Below, piece after piece: positions 17,656-29,293 of a DNA stretch of 64,000 nt. The stretch lies in contig NC_092363.1 of assembly GCF_030848805.1 (NCBI RefSeq), forward strand, positions 11,762,886 through 11,826,885, read 5' to 3'. Source of the stretch: Temnothorax longispinosus (taxonomy: Eukaryota; Arthropoda; Insecta; Hymenoptera; Formicidae). Each line of letters opens with the position of its first letter. Within the stretch, counting starts at the first letter, position 1. The position numbers were made by a program, and so were the translations under genes. The notes under the pieces were generated by a model. The model worked only from the letters and a program-made list of their open reading frames with translations, did no database searches and was not told the DNA's origin.

Positions 17656-18850
17656 GGAAGAATCAATATAAGAATGAACATATTAATCAACGGTAAACTG
17701 AATCATAAAGTGTGCGATAAAAATGAGGTGGAAGAAAATGACGCGATTGATAATAGAAGAAAAATTATTGTAATGCCGTTTATAAACAATATTTCCGAAA
17801 AAACAGCTCATCTTTTCGACAAAAAAGCACACATAATAGGGTATAGAGTTCTTAACAAATTAAATAAATTCATAAAAACACAAAAAGATATTAATGCATT
17901 GTGTTCGAACAATAATGTTATCTAAAAAATTAACTGCAATGATTGTAATGCTTCTTATGTGGGGCAAACCAAACGGCAACTAAGAACAAGAATCAACGAA
18001 CACAAAAACAATTATAAATTGGATCCATCAAGACATTCAGTTATAACGGAGCATATGTTGAGTTCTGATCACACATTTAATTGGAACAATCCTGAAATTT
18101 TAGACTTTGAGACGAATTATTACAAGCGACTCATTTCGGAAATGATACACATAAAGGAGCAAAAGAATGGCATTAATTCCAATAAAGACACTGAGTATCT
18201 TGATGGTTCCTATTTTAGTATTTTAAGCGAACTTGCGGACAATTCATAGGGACTTATTTACTGTCCGATTGACATACGTTGTTGTCAGTCGATTGCGAGA
18301 CAGCGATAATGCTCATTGCAGTCACACATAGGATTCAAAACAGTACGGTACTTAAAATCATTATAACGATATTCCTCATTATTATTAGTACGTATAATTC
18401 TAACATTCGCATTTATTGTCTCTCACACGTTTTACATTACGGTCAAAAACATATGTCTACATTTATTTCCGTTGTTACAGCTCAAACGCATATTTTAATT
18501 TTTATCTGTTGACTCGCTATGGTTGACGTGCAGACTTCGCTGACTTGACTCGATTAATTCCCATTGTCGACTGTGGAATAAATCATGGACCCCTTCGGAC
18601 ATTTAAGCAAGTTTTTTAATAATGCGTTTCTATTCCGTTTTTACGTATTTAACAAGATCAAGATTATACTCGTTTACTCATCTTCTGACTTAAAACCGTT
18701 TGTATATTGATTGCGACTTTGCATATTGTTACCGTACTTATTTGGATGTAGAAATGTACGATTCGTGACTATTTTGTTTATTTAATGTAATTAAATTGTG
18801 GCTGAGGAAGGCACGGTGTTGCCGAAACGTCCCCATCTTAATTGTTAATA
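17656..18850 (+). pseudogene. Penelope-like 3' fragment, inverted (copy 2)
   Basis: From 17656 the plus strand repeats the C-terminal part of copy 1: INIRMNILINGKLNHKVC through the linker and the GIY-YIG domain (GQTKRQLRTRINEHK), ending at a stop near 18249. One in-frame TAA sits at about 17923-17925 inside the YIY region. The 3' region runs on to a hammerhead-like motif near 18802-18830. The head-to-head arrangement with copy 1 is typical of Penelope insertions, which often carry partial inverted copies. Confidence 0.8.
18802..18830 (+). ncRNA. Hammerhead-ribozyme-like core in Penelope 3' region
   Basis: CTGAGGA is followed by a short GGC/GCC stem and then GAAAC, which matches the conserved CUGANGA...stem II...GAAA core. 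Hammerhead motifs are reported from Penelope-like elements. I cannot see a convincing stem III or cleavage-site partner, so activity is unproven. Confidence 0.35.
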
Positions 18851-18957
18851 ATACATAATTTTCATTTTCAACATCCTTGCTGCATGGCCGTTAACCTTAT
18901 CTCTTTATTATATATACGAGCCTGTTTTCTGTATTATATATATATATATATATATAT

Positions 18958-19681
18958 GTTACAGTTAAAACCAGAAATCCGTCAAAACCCGAATTTACTG
19001 GTAAATTCTAGTTTTAACTAATTGTAAGCTCTTTCGGTAATTCGCGTTCTAACTGAAAGAATTTAGTTATTAAAACTAGAATTGACTGAATGCTTTAGTA
19101 CATTCGCGTTTTAACTGAAATAATTCAGTTAAAAGTAGAATTAATTGACCGCTTTAGTAAATTCGCGTTTTAACTAAAATAATTTAGTTAAAACTAGAAT
19201 TGACTGATTGCTCTTAGTGAATTCGCGTTCTAACGTGTCGCCGACGCGCTTGTCAATTGTCTAATACGTGCAGTCGTGCAAGTCAGTACAGTTGTGGACG
19301 GTGTTCATCGTCCACAACGCGATGTGTGCATTTGAGAAACGTCTATGACGCGTTCTGCATAACTTGCATGTACTTTAAGTTATAAAACGAGGTCTACGCT
19401 GCCTAACGGAGGGGTGGGTGCCGAAGGCCCCCCTTGCACCCCCCCGCGTGTGTGTGTGTGTGTGTGACGCCCTTTAAAAGTATTTAAGTGTTTAAAGCGC
19501 GTCAACTAACCTATGTAGGTTAGTTACGCGCTTTAAACAGTTAAAAACTTTTAAAGCGCGTCACTAACCTACATAGGTTAGTTGACGCGCTTTAAACACT
19601 TAAATACTTTTAAAGCGCGTCACTAACCTACATGGGTTAGTTGACGCGCTTTGAACACTTAAATACTTTTAAAGCGCGTCA

Positions 19682-19744
<63 letters not shown>

Positions 19745-20215
19745 GCGCGCGCGGGGGGGGATGCAAGGGGGGCCTTCGGCCTCCCTCCCGCACCCACCTC
19801 TGCCGGTAGGCAGCGTGGACCTTGCTTTATAACTTAAAGTACATGCAAGTTATGCAGAACGCGTCGTGGACGTTTCTCAAATGCACACATAACGTTGTGG
19901 ATGTTTTTTTCGCTCACTGAGCGATTTCGGTGTTTGGGCGTAACACATGTATCATGTATGTATAGCATTGCCGATTAAGGGATTTCGCGTTTTGACTGTA
20001 AGAGAAACACGTTAGACCGCGAATTTACTAAAGCAGTTGGTTAATTCTAGTTTTAACTAAATGTTTTCAGTTAGAACGCAAATATACTAAAGCACTCGGT
20101 CAATTCTAGTTTTGACTAACTTATTTCAGTTAGAACGCGAATTGCCAAGCTGGCTTAGTTAAAACTAGAATTTACCAGTAAATTCGGGTTTTGACGGATT
20201 TCGGATTTTAACTGT

Positions 20216-20218
<3 letters not shown>
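18958..20218. mobile_element. 1.26-kb inverted-repeat element inserted in (TA)n
   Basis: The element starts GTTACAGTTAAAA and ends with the reverse complement. Arms of several hundred bases repeat TAAATTCTAGTTTTAACTAA and GAATTCGCGTT-type words. Further inward are AACGCGTCATAGACGTTTC-type blocks and the tandem ACCTACATAGGTTAGT with GCGCTTTAAA palindromes around a (TG)n/(AC)n core. TA repeats flank both sides. The only frames are low-complexity. It is a non-autonomous fold-back element. Confidence 0.75.
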
Positions 20219-20254
<36 letters not shown>

Positions 20255-20340
20255 TATAATATATATATCATACTATTATATAAAACCCGACTGTTTGTCT
20301 GTCCGTCTGTCCGTCTGTCCGTCCGTCTGTCCGCGAACTA
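20219..20340. repeat. (TA)n followed by CTGTCCGT simple repeat
   Basis: A (TA)n tract of about 60 bp is followed after 25 bp by repeats of CTGT/CCGT from about 20288 to 20333. No function is seen. Confidence 0.7.
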
Positions 20341-20915
20341 CTCATTCGTTAATATACAATATTCTCTCTTTGTAATTGGCGCAATTTAAAAATTTCATAC
20401 ATTTTTTTTTAAATAGATATGAGTTGGATTGAATAAGAATGAGGTAACGCAATTTTGTGATCTAATAATTTTCTTAAGAAAAATTAAAGCTACTACCACT
20501 TGGGTTAGAATAGAAAAACTCTTGAATAGGAATACATACAAAGATATATGTACCATTTGGGTTTTAATTTTTTTGGAATAACGGTACTACTTACTTGGGT
20601 TATTTCAAGATAACAACATACACTATACGTGTACTTGGCGTTTTTTTTTACCTTTTTGAAAAAGGTAATTTTTACTGATACCTTTACACGTAGAATAATA
20701 AATGGAATCGAATAATAATATTAATTTCTACATTTGCAATTTTGTAAAATTAAATGCGTCTACAAGATGCAAAAAAAATTTTTAAATAATTTTTTCTGTT
20801 TTTTTTTTACAACAATCGGTTTTTTTCATTATTTTACGTATAAAAGTATCAAGGTAAAGTCATCGAAAAATGAATATTCTACGAGATATTTTATATTAAA
20901 AATATCTGAAAAAAT
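20341..20915. other. AT-rich DNA without recognisable genes
   Basis: One plus-strand frame (20734-20958) is Phe/Lys-rich and arises from AT-rich DNA. Nothing is recognised. Confidence 0.55.
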
Positions 20916-21545
20916 GGTGCAAGTAGAAACTTGCACATTGCTTCCTCATAGTTTTTAAGTGTGCAAATAGAAACTTGCACATTGCTTCCTTACAATTTTT
21001 AAGTGTGCAAGTAGATATATGCACATTGCTTCCTCATAGTTTTTAAGTGTGTAAGTAGAAACCTGCACATTGCTTTAGTTTTTAAGTGGGCAAGTAGAAA
21101 CTTCCTTACAATTTTTAAGTATGCAAATTATAAATTTGCACATTATTTCATAGTTTCTAAGTGTGCAAGTAGAAATCTGCACATTGCTTACTTATAGTTT
21201 TTAAGTGTGCAAGTAGAAACCTTCATTCACAAAGCTCTTCTATGAGGAAGCTTTTATTTTATTCGATGCATAATTATTAGTATTTATTTATTTGTTTTGG
21301 CTTCCTCATAGAGGAAGCTTTGTGAGCGAAGGTTTCTACTTGCACACTTAAAAACTATGAAACAATGTGCAAATTTATAATTTGCATACTTAAAAATTGT
21401 AAGGAAGTTTCTACTTGCCTACTTAAAAACTAAAACAATGTGCAGGTTTCTACTTGCACATTTAAAAACTATGAGGAAGCAATGTGCATGTATCTACTTG
21501 CACACTTAAAAATTGTAAGGAAGCAATGTGCAAGTTTCTACTTGC
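20916..21545. repeat. Palindromic array of about 42-bp 'GCAAGTAGAAACTTGCAC' units
   Basis: About seven direct units at 20916-21225 each contain GTGCAAGTAGAAACYTGCAC (itself palindromic) then ATTGCTTCCTCATAGTTTTTAA. The same set returns inverted at 21300-21545. The centre near 21265 is bounded by the arms AGCTTCCTCTATGAGGAAGC. The result is a large hairpin of small hairpins; it is probably a non-autonomous element terminus. Confidence 0.75.
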
Positions 21546-23109
21546 ACCATTTTTTTATTGTGATAAGTTTTATTGTTCAACCCAACTTTATATGCGATTA
21601 AAGGTCCATATGCGAAGTCTATATATGGACCTATATATGTAGCCTGAACTCTCAAAGTCAACATCGATTTATTTTGGTTTTTTGTTAGTTATCAAAGCCA
21701 TTATAGTGCGACTAGTCATTTCACTTGTGTGTCGTGTGCGCGATCTCTTTTAATAAAGAAATCAATTTCGAACGTACAAGTAGTTATTTCCGCGAGAGCG
21801 CGAGTATGAGCGTGAGTGTGTAAGTGTTGTATGAAAAGCTGCGGATGTTACGCCGGCCCGAACGTAACATTTATTTAACAGTACAAGGCTAATAGAACGT
21901 ACATTTTTTTTAAACAGAAATCGGAAACCTCTTTACTATTAGCAATTTTTTTAATTCTATTACATTTTTTAGTTTTTTCTGATCTTATTTCATATATAAT
22001 TTTTTAAGATTCGGTCAATTATTTTCCGAAAAATTGGAAAAATTTCGGAACTGGTTTCCAAAATTCGGTAATGAAAAATTATATACTTTATGGCAATTTC
22101 CGGAAAGTGTTCTACCCCTACTTCATATATAATTCTTTAAAATTCGGTCTATTAACGAATAACTTGTACATTTTTTACGCAAAAATCGGTAATCCCTTCA
22201 CTAATTATTACCAAATTCAACACCAATTTACCTTTAATGATACTCTATTCATAAAAAAAATTAAGCTCTCAAAATTTGCGAAAATTAGGGCAATCATATA
22301 GATTTTTTTGGATAAAAATTGGTAACTCCTTCATAATTAACAATTTTTATTAATTTTATTATATTCTTCAGTTTTTTCTACCCCTATTTCATATATAATT
22401 CATATATAATTTAAAATTTAGTTAATCAGTTCTTAAGTTATAGAAATTTTGGTAAATTTGGCTGTTTTTTTTAGATAAAAATCGGTAATCCCTTCATTAT
22501 TAGCAATTTTTATTAATTCTATTATATTTTTCAGTTTTTTCTACCCCTATTTCATATATAATTCTTTAATATTTCATATATAATTCGTTAAGATTTGGTT
22601 GATTTCAAGTTTGAGGTTCAACACCAACCTACCTTTAATGATACTCTACGATTTTTCGACGTTTTCGAACATAAGCAACACATTGACATCGAAAACTCAA
22701 AAAACAATTTTTACTTTGGTCTTTTCTACCCCTATTTCATATATAATTCTTTTAAATTCGATTGATTAGACTTAGCTTTATATGCGAGCAAAATTATGGA
22801 CCTTTGATCGCGTATAAAGCTGGGTCTAATCAACCAAATCTTAACAAATTATATATAAAATAGGGGTAGAAAAGACTGAAAAATATAATAAAATTAGAAA
22901 TAGATCGATATCTCCAAATTTGCGGAAGTTAGAGCAACCACGGACATTTCTAAAAAAATTCAAAATTTTATTAAAAAAGAACCGCTTTACTGATCATTGC
23001 CAAATTCAATCCCAACCTTCCTTACATGATACTCTATCGATTAAAAAAAGATGCACTCCGATATCTAAAAAATTACGGAAGTTAGAGCATTAACGGACAA
23101 CAGAAGCGT

Positions 23110-23142
<33 letters not shown>

Positions 23143-23600
23143 ACATACACACATACACACGGACATTTTGAACAAAAGTGATTTTTCGACGTTTTAAAAC
23201 ATTCTAAACACTTTACCAAAGATACCTGGAAAAAAATTTTTTCATGAAAACAAAGCTTCCTCTATGAGGAAGCAAAATTTCAAATATCTCAGAAAATTCT
23301 TAACGCAAGAAAGCTTTATTATAGTGTTTTGAAAATGTCTCGACAAAGGCTATAAGAATATGCAATAAAAAATGAGGAGTTCATTTTAAGAAAACATCGA
23401 TCACATTGACCTGGCTTTGAAAAGTTTACCCAAGGTCAAGCCCATATTTTCATCATGTGTTCCTCTCCAAACCATGCAACTTTCGTCTGAAACATTTTTT
23501 AATAAAATCTTCGATTGACGAGATAATCGGCTGCATTATTTAAAACGAAACACCCTGTATATATTATAATATTTAAGTTCAATAATTTGGCATTTTAGCT
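21546..23600. repeat. AT-rich repeat block with about 160-bp degenerate direct and inverted units
   Basis: Units share CTACCCCTATTTCATATATA followed by ATTCTTTAA and AATCGGTAATCCCTTCA, repeated near 21960, 22100, 22190, 22380, 22550 and 22740 and inverted near 22830-22880. A stretch at about 21690-21870 (AATAAAG signal, ending CGTAACA) could be an LTR remnant. (AC)n lies at 23115-23160. GCTTCCTCTATGAGGAAGC recurs near 23255. The block near 23390-23575 is a diverged copy of the ends of the element at 25601-26880. No gene is seen. Confidence 0.6.
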
Positions 23601-24203
23601 CATAAATCAATGGTTGATGCATAATTAAAAACAAATTGGTGGAGACGAAATTATTATTAAAATTGATAAAGCTAAGTTAGGTTAACCCAATCCTTGTTTC
23701 TTTCTAAGGGGGACAGTTAGAAATTGTGTTTATAATAACACAATTTCTGAAATACGAATGGATTTGAATAGGATTCACTTCTTCCCCATGGTAAGAAATT
23801 CAATTACCGTTCTTGACTGATACGCGTATTTAAAACATGCACCAATTTGAACTGTTTGCGTGTCACACTAACGTAACTGATCACTACTAACTACAAACAA
23901 CACTACTCAACATAATGCAACTAGAGACTTCAAGTAACAATTCAGTGAAACGCAAAATTTTCTATGGCACCAGATTCGAAAGAAAAAAATTAGAAGGCAT
24001 TACTCTCATACCGACCCTCATATACTGATAAATAATAACATCGAATTTAAATATAATAATATTAATATTTACAGTATTAATTTGCCTGTATGTGGCAGTA
24101 GTTGTCATTCTTATTAAAGTAATGCTATTGTTCCGTAAAATTTATTCCAGAAGTATGTAGCCATACTATATGCATACGCCTAACAAATGTTTTCTATACA
24201 TAC
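23601..24203. other. Intergenic or intronic DNA, nothing identified
   Basis: This is AT-rich DNA with no convincing exon. It may be an intron of the channel gene to its right, whose downstream exons would be expected here or further left; none is recognised. Confidence 0.5.
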
Positions 24204-24369
24204 CATGTTCATTACATTAAGAATAGACAAATGGTTATCATCTATAATATCCTGTAAACGAGTAAGGTTCTTCTGAACGTCATATCCGAATATTCCTGGT
24301 AGTAATAATTCATTCATTAGCCGCATTTCTTGAATTAAATATTCTTTCGAGACATTGGCTGGTGTTTTT
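24204..24369 (-). CDS. Degenerin/ENaC (pickpocket-type) channel, downstream exon
   Basis: Read on the minus strand, the exon follows TGTTGCAG and ends before GTATGT. It encodes the segment KTPANVSKEYLIQEMRLMNE and continues LLLPGIFGYD into a helical end at ILNVMNM, with no stops. Its 5' phase joins exactly with the exon at 24513-24719. The sequence fits the extracellular region just after the first membrane helix of insect pickpocket sodium channels. Confidence 0.6.
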
Positions 24370-24512
24370 CTGCAACATAGTAAGGAGAAAAAATGACTTT
24401 TATATACGTAGAATTATGCATTACAAATAGTGTAAAGAAAAATTAAATAATTTTGATTTTAAATAATTATTCAGTATGTATATGCACAAAGTCGTAAACG
24501 TTAAATACTTAC

Positions 24513-24719
24513 AAATTTTCAACAAATTTTTTAGTCAAATTGTAAGACATACGATTAATATCGCACACCGTTATTGCGGGAAACGGATAATTCCATATTC
24601 CATGATGTGTTGACTCGATAACTGTCAAAGTAGGATGGGTATCGTAATAATTCCAAGCCATTTTCATTAAGGCAATGGCGCAACCTAATGCCACGAATAC
24701 TGTTATCGCCCAAATAATC
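24513..24719 (-). CDS. Degenerin/ENaC (pickpocket-type) channel, exon with first membrane segment
   Basis: The exon lies between an acceptor (TATAG at 24720-24724) and a donor (GTAAGT at 24507-24512). It encodes a hydrophobic helix (IIWAITVFVALGCAIALM), then YYDTHPTLTVIES, then the hallmark FPAITVCDINR of the ENaC/degenerin family. These proteins are trimeric amiloride-sensitive Na+ channels of the plasma membrane, used in chemo- and mechanosensation. Only two exons are found, and a dispersed repeat begins about 20 bp upstream. This may be part of a real gene with large introns or a relic. It is the only non-mobile coding sequence I recognise in the window. Confidence 0.75.
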
Positions 24720-24741
24720 CTATAATAAATAAATATTGACA

Positions 24742-24905
24742 TCAAGAGACACGGTAATGTCTTGCGCCAACTACACACGCAGCGCAAGACCGCCCCATAT
24801 ATCTTTACGCGAGTACAAGAGTTGCGAGTACCCGAGATTTTGAGTTCGCAATAACGGTTGAACTGATCAAATTCTAAATAGGCTCAATGAATAGCTTAGG
24901 TTCAA
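24742..24905. repeat. Dispersed repeat, copy 2
   Basis: This is a second copy of the block at 15425-15600, starting at AAGAGACACGG, right next to the channel exon's acceptor site. Confidence 0.55.
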
Positions 24906-25600
24906 ATTACATAATAACAAAAGTATTTTTATTTCTTTTTCTACGTGCTCTATAAGCGGAGATATTGCGATGCAAAGTCCGAATCTGGAAATTTACATTT
25001 AAGGAACGTCATTGCAGAAAATCTTGTTCGGTTTATATTTTTGATACTATATGCGGCGCTAGTATCGTCAACGTGTTTATTACGTTATCGTAATCCAGCA
25101 AGTACATAAATTATTATACATCATTCGAGCCAAAATGAGGGAATAAGAACGAGAGAGCGAATGCGAGCGAGAAAGAGCAAGCATCCTACGGATTTAAAGT
25201 TACAAAGCGTATCGTAGACGCTCGTCGTGTACGTATTTTTGCGTACGCGATTGCTGCTACGTCCTGTAACGTGGTCAATCGTGATCGTGGTCAATCGGGA
25301 CCGTGGTCAATCGGGACGTGGTCAATATCAACTTAGTCAATCGGAACCGTGGTCAATATCAATGTGGTCAAATGGGACGCTTGCATGCGGCAGTCAATTG
25401 TCGGCCAAGATTCATCAGCCACTACTGGGCCATAACTGGCAAATAACTGGCTACTTGTGACGACCTACGCCACTCTCAAAACGTATCCGCATTTTAACTC
25501 GACGGAAGTCTATATTGTTAGCAACTAGTTCGCGACGACGCCGCTAGGCGACGCATGACGTAAAGCGTTTCTCGAGTTTAAAATACATCCAGCCACAATA
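24906..25600. other. Intergenic DNA with a GTGGTCAAT tandem repeat
   Basis: At about 25269-25380 there are six to seven degenerate copies of GTGGTCAATCGGGACC and GTGGTCAATATCAA. The rest shows no gene. Confidence 0.5.
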
Positions 25601-26880
25601 TATAGGGTGTCTCATTTTAAAAAATTTAGACAAACATCTCGAAAAATATGAAAGATACGGAAAAACGTTTCAGACAAAAGTTGTACTGTTTTAAGGGGGA
25701 CATAAGATGATGACAATGATTTGACTTTGGATGGTTGTTTGAAGGTCACGTGAATGTCACCTTCAATTTCTTAAATGGAACTCCTCATATTATAGTATAT
25801 TGTTTGAAAGAGCGGATGACATTATCATATACAGCAGCGATGCAAACGAGCTCGCAACAATGATACAAGAACTCAGGGAAGCTTCCCAAGCAGTTGGCCT
25901 GAGAATGAACCTCCAGAAGACGAAAATCATGAGCCCCACCAATATACTAGTTAGCATCGATAACCACACTCTCGAGATGGTAGAAGAATACGTGTATCTA
26001 GGGCACAAGATCAAGTTAGGAAAAAATAACTAGACAGCTGAAATCACTAGAAGAATCGGCTTGGCGTGGACAGCGTTCGGCAGACTAAGCTACATCCTCC
26101 GAGAACCAAAAATCCCAATCAACCTCAAACGGAAAGTGTATGATACGTGCATATTACCAGTTGCGACATATGGACTCGAAACAATCACTCTCACAGCGAA
26201 CAGCGCAAACCGACTAAGAATCTGTCAGAGGGCAATGGAGCGAGCAATGCTGAAAATCAGCCTGAGGGATAAAATCCGAAACGAAGAGATAAGGAAAAGA
26301 ACAGGAGTTGCCGACGTGGTTGAACGAGCAAGTAGACAAAAGTGGCAATGGGCGGGACATGTTGCGAGAAGCAACGCCAAATGGACCAAGGTCCTGATGC
26401 AATGGAGACCAAGAGAGTCCAAAAGAAGCATTGGCCGACCACAAACAAGATGGCGAGATGACATCCAACGCCACGCAGGAAAGAGGTGGATGCAGACAGC
26501 ACATGAGAGAAAGACATGGAAGGAAATGGAAGAGGCCTATGTCCAGGAGTGGATGAAAACAGGCTAGAGAAGAAGAAGAAGAAGTTTGAAAGAGCATAAA
26601 AAGAAAAAATTTTTGTTCCAAACCAGAGGTCAATACGTTGACCCGTTCGGGAGTTATTTAGGATCAAAAATTGGCTCTTTTGAACTATAATATGAGGTTC
26701 CATTTAAGAAATTGAAGGTGACATTTAATTACGTGACCTTCAAAGGACCATCCAAGATGAAATCATTGCCATCATCCGTTTCCCTTGAAACAGTATAACT
26801 TTGTCTGAAACGTTTTCCCGTATCATCCATATTTTTTCGAGATATTTGCCTGAATTTTTTAAAATAGGACACCCTGTATA
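25601..26880. mobile_element. Inverted-repeat element with GGGTGTC ends, split by an RTE insertion
   Basis: The left end (TATAGGGTGTCTCATTTTAA) and right end (mirrored as TATACAGGGTGTCCTATTTT) match over about 190 bp each, including AACGTTTCAGACAAA and CACCTTCAATTTCTTAAATG. Diverged copies of the same end occur at about 23390-23575. The middle is an RTE fragment at 25814-26584. TA-rich flanks suggest a TA-type target. Confidence 0.7.
25814..26584 (+). pseudogene. 5'-truncated RTE-type LINE fragment, TSD TTTGAAAGAGC
   Basis: The fragment encodes the end of an RTE reverse transcriptase: an 'ADD' box (ADDIIIYSS), then LRMNLQKTKIM and VEEYVYLGHKI, an in-frame TAG at 26031-26033, then FGRLSYILRE, LPVATYGLET, RIGRPQTRW-like (SIGRPQTRWRDDI) and a C-terminal AYVQEWM. 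It ends in a (GAA)n tail. The 11-bp sequence TTTGAAAGAGC flanks it at 25803-25813 and 26585-26595, a clear target-site duplication from target-primed insertion. Confidence 0.88.
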
Positions 26881-27580
26881 AAGAAACCCCCTGCAAGGCA
26901 AAAACTAGAAAAATCTAATATAACTAGAGGAATCCCTTCCCCTATAAAGATACCTTCTGACGCTTGGACGCCTAACGTTTCTCGGCGCTAAGGCGTCCGT
27001 CGACTTTTGGCGATTAGTCGTCTTCCGACTCCTGGCGCTCAAACGCCCACCGGCTCATGGCGCTTAGACGCCTGACTCCTGGCGCTCGACGCCCTCCAAG
27101 TATTGGCGCCAGGCGCCCCGTGTACCAAGTTCAACGCACCCTGGATAAAACGCCGCGGCTCTTCGAGGAACGATTTCCTCTTCGACTACCCGAGGGCGGA
27201 TATTTTGCTAAACGGCGAGAAACTCGCCCTATACCTTTGCAGGTCATCGTCTCAAAGAAGAAAAAGCCCGGATCCGACGCCGCGCGGCTACAGAAGTCTA
27301 GCAATATCTGTTTTGTTTCTGACACTAGTCCCATTTCCGACGCATTATCACCATTGCGGAAGCCTGGCATTAGTCGCCCTATTCCCGATGCCTCACTGCC
27401 ACAGAAATCTGGCTCTAGCCGCTTAACTCTTGATGCTAGCTGCCCTATTCTCAGCGTTTTACAACCACAGAACTTAGCATTAGCCGTCCAGGTCTTGGTG
27501 CTAGTCGCCCCCATCCCGACAACTTGTTACCGCGGAAGCCTGGCGCTAACCCTTATGAAAATGTGCCCTTGAGTGCTCAA
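26881..27580. repeat. Degenerate tandem repeats, non-coding
   Basis: From about 26960 to 27120 short units built on TGGCGCTYAGACGCC recur. From 27280 to 27560 units of about 65 bp recur around 'CTGGCATTAGTCGCCCTATT', 'CCACAGAAATCTGGC' and 'GCTAG'. Two plus frames and one minus frame cross the block, but they are all repeat-driven and I do not call them genes. Confidence 0.55.
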
Positions 27581-27589
27581 TGACGGTCA

Positions 27590-27945
27590 GTGGGAATGTA
27601 TGGTTGCCTTACAGTTGCAATGCAAATTATATGGAAAAGTTAATGGAAAATATTGAGTGGCAATAAGATGAATGGGAACGCAATGGCAAGATTCGAATGA
27701 CAACTTTTTCCATACAGGCGTAATGGAAACTGCTGATGGCTTATGAAGGTTAAAATTTATGTATGGAACTTGCAATGCGAATTATATGGAAAAGTTAATG
27801 GAAAATATTGAGTAGCAATAAGATGAATGGAAACGCAATGGCAAGATTCGAATGACAACCTTTTCCATACAGGCGTAATGGCTCATGAAGGATAAAATTT
27901 GTATGGAATTTTTCTACCTTCAGCCAATGTTGTTCAGTGTAAATT
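27590..27945. repeat. Tandem duplication of about 170 bp
   Basis: Two nearly identical copies of a block containing GGAAAAGTTAATGGAAAATA, GGCAAGATTCGAATGACAAC and CCATACAGGCGTAATGG start near 27610 and 27765. Confidence 0.7.
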
Positions 27946-28480
27946 GTAATGGAAATTCGTCAATGGTAAATGTGGCGGTTTGCGCCACCAGTGGTATGTA
28001 CATGCATCATCATCACGCCCGCGCGGTAACTGTCTTACCGGCACACAGTGGGGCGAATCTATCAAAAACCGGATATTGGACGAAAAAATGAAAGACGTAT
28101 AATTCAAATTTTGATGAGATTTTATGTTAATATATATCCTAAACTATAAATAAATGTACTTATAATTGATTTTATCCCTTGTTATTTCCTCAAAATGATC
28201 TGATAAAGTATGACATTTTCGTGAATACTGAAATTCTAGTAATTCGATAGGTTACTTTCTAAAGTCTCCGCCGAAAGCATAACTGCGAATATGAGTTAAA
28301 TGCATATCAGAACTTATTTATTATGGTTCAAAAAACATATTTATTTTAGTTTTATGTCATTTGAGTACTATTATATATTAATAAACATACACGACATATT
28401 CGACTATTAAAAAGTTCTTACTTCAATATTCAAACAGGAAGAAAGTTTGTGGATTAGAATAGATTAAGGTTTGCTCTGCG
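27946..28480. other. AT-rich intergenic DNA, nothing identified
   Basis: No frame, repeat or RNA gene is supported. Confidence 0.5.
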
Positions 28481-28514
28481 CCATTTGATAGGGCAAAGTG
28501 TCTAGTTTTTGGAC

Positions 28515-28690
28515 ACATAAGGTTGTTTATCCGCCTTCGTCCGCCTTTTATGAGAAAATTGACGTCGAAGTTCACTCGACATGGTCGAACGTCGTCCATG
28601 AATAGCTCAGCGGACGCCGTTCGATCATGTCGAGTGAATATGGACGAAATATCTATTATTTTCTCATAAAAGAGGGACGAAGGGGGACAT
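28515..28690. mobile_element. Hairpin MITE-like element
   Basis: The arms CTTCGTCCGCCTTTTATGAG and CTCATAAAAGAGGGACGAAG face each other, with inner arms CACTCGACATG and CATGTCGAGTG. The whole is a 175-bp imperfect palindrome. Confidence 0.6.
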
Positions 28691-29293
28691 ATAATTTGTT
28701 TAAATGTTGCTATTTTGTAATGATTAATTACATCCATATTTTATAACAATTAATTATGTCAATAATATAATAGCGACGAGCGAGGCTCGTTCATCGACTT
28801 GTCACGTATTCTGTAAATCCATGGGCCAATAAGATTGCTCTACGTTAAATTATTCGTTCTCCTCGAGGGGGGGAGGAGAGGGCTGAAGAGGGAAGGGGAG
28901 GGGAAAGGGGAGGGGGAGGAAATAAAAACAGCGGAGATAAGAACTTTTCGTCAGTCCTTCTATCTCCATTTCTTCCGTCACCCAAGATGAATCGGGCCAC
29001 GCAAACTAGCCCGAGAACTAGCCCAAGAAAATGCCTGGTGGATGCGGTCACACAAACCAAACGACGAGGAGGTCGACCTTAGTTTAGGCCATATTAAAAT
29101 ACACTGACACTTTAAACACTTATATCTATTGTAAATATATTGTAAATATATTGTTATAATGCTAATGTGTCTTCTTCTTTTCTATCCGTTTGCGATTCAC
29201 AATCCTTGGGCCAACTCCTACTCGCGCACTTAGTTTGTAAGGTAGATAACAATTAAAGCGCCTACATTACCAATACAGAATAATTCGACATTA
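28691..29293. other. Intergenic DNA, possible LTR remnant
   Basis: It contains a G-rich tract (about 28860-28920) and a stretch with AATATATTG repeats. Some features recall an LTR but no paired copy is seen. No gene is supported. Confidence 0.4.

Noticed and set aside
19641..19832. Frame rich in His-Thr repeats
   Set aside because: Translation of an (AC)n/(GC)n microsatellite.
27057..27572. 171-codon plus-strand frame
   Set aside because: Consists of degenerate tandem repeats; overlapping frames on both strands are equally long.
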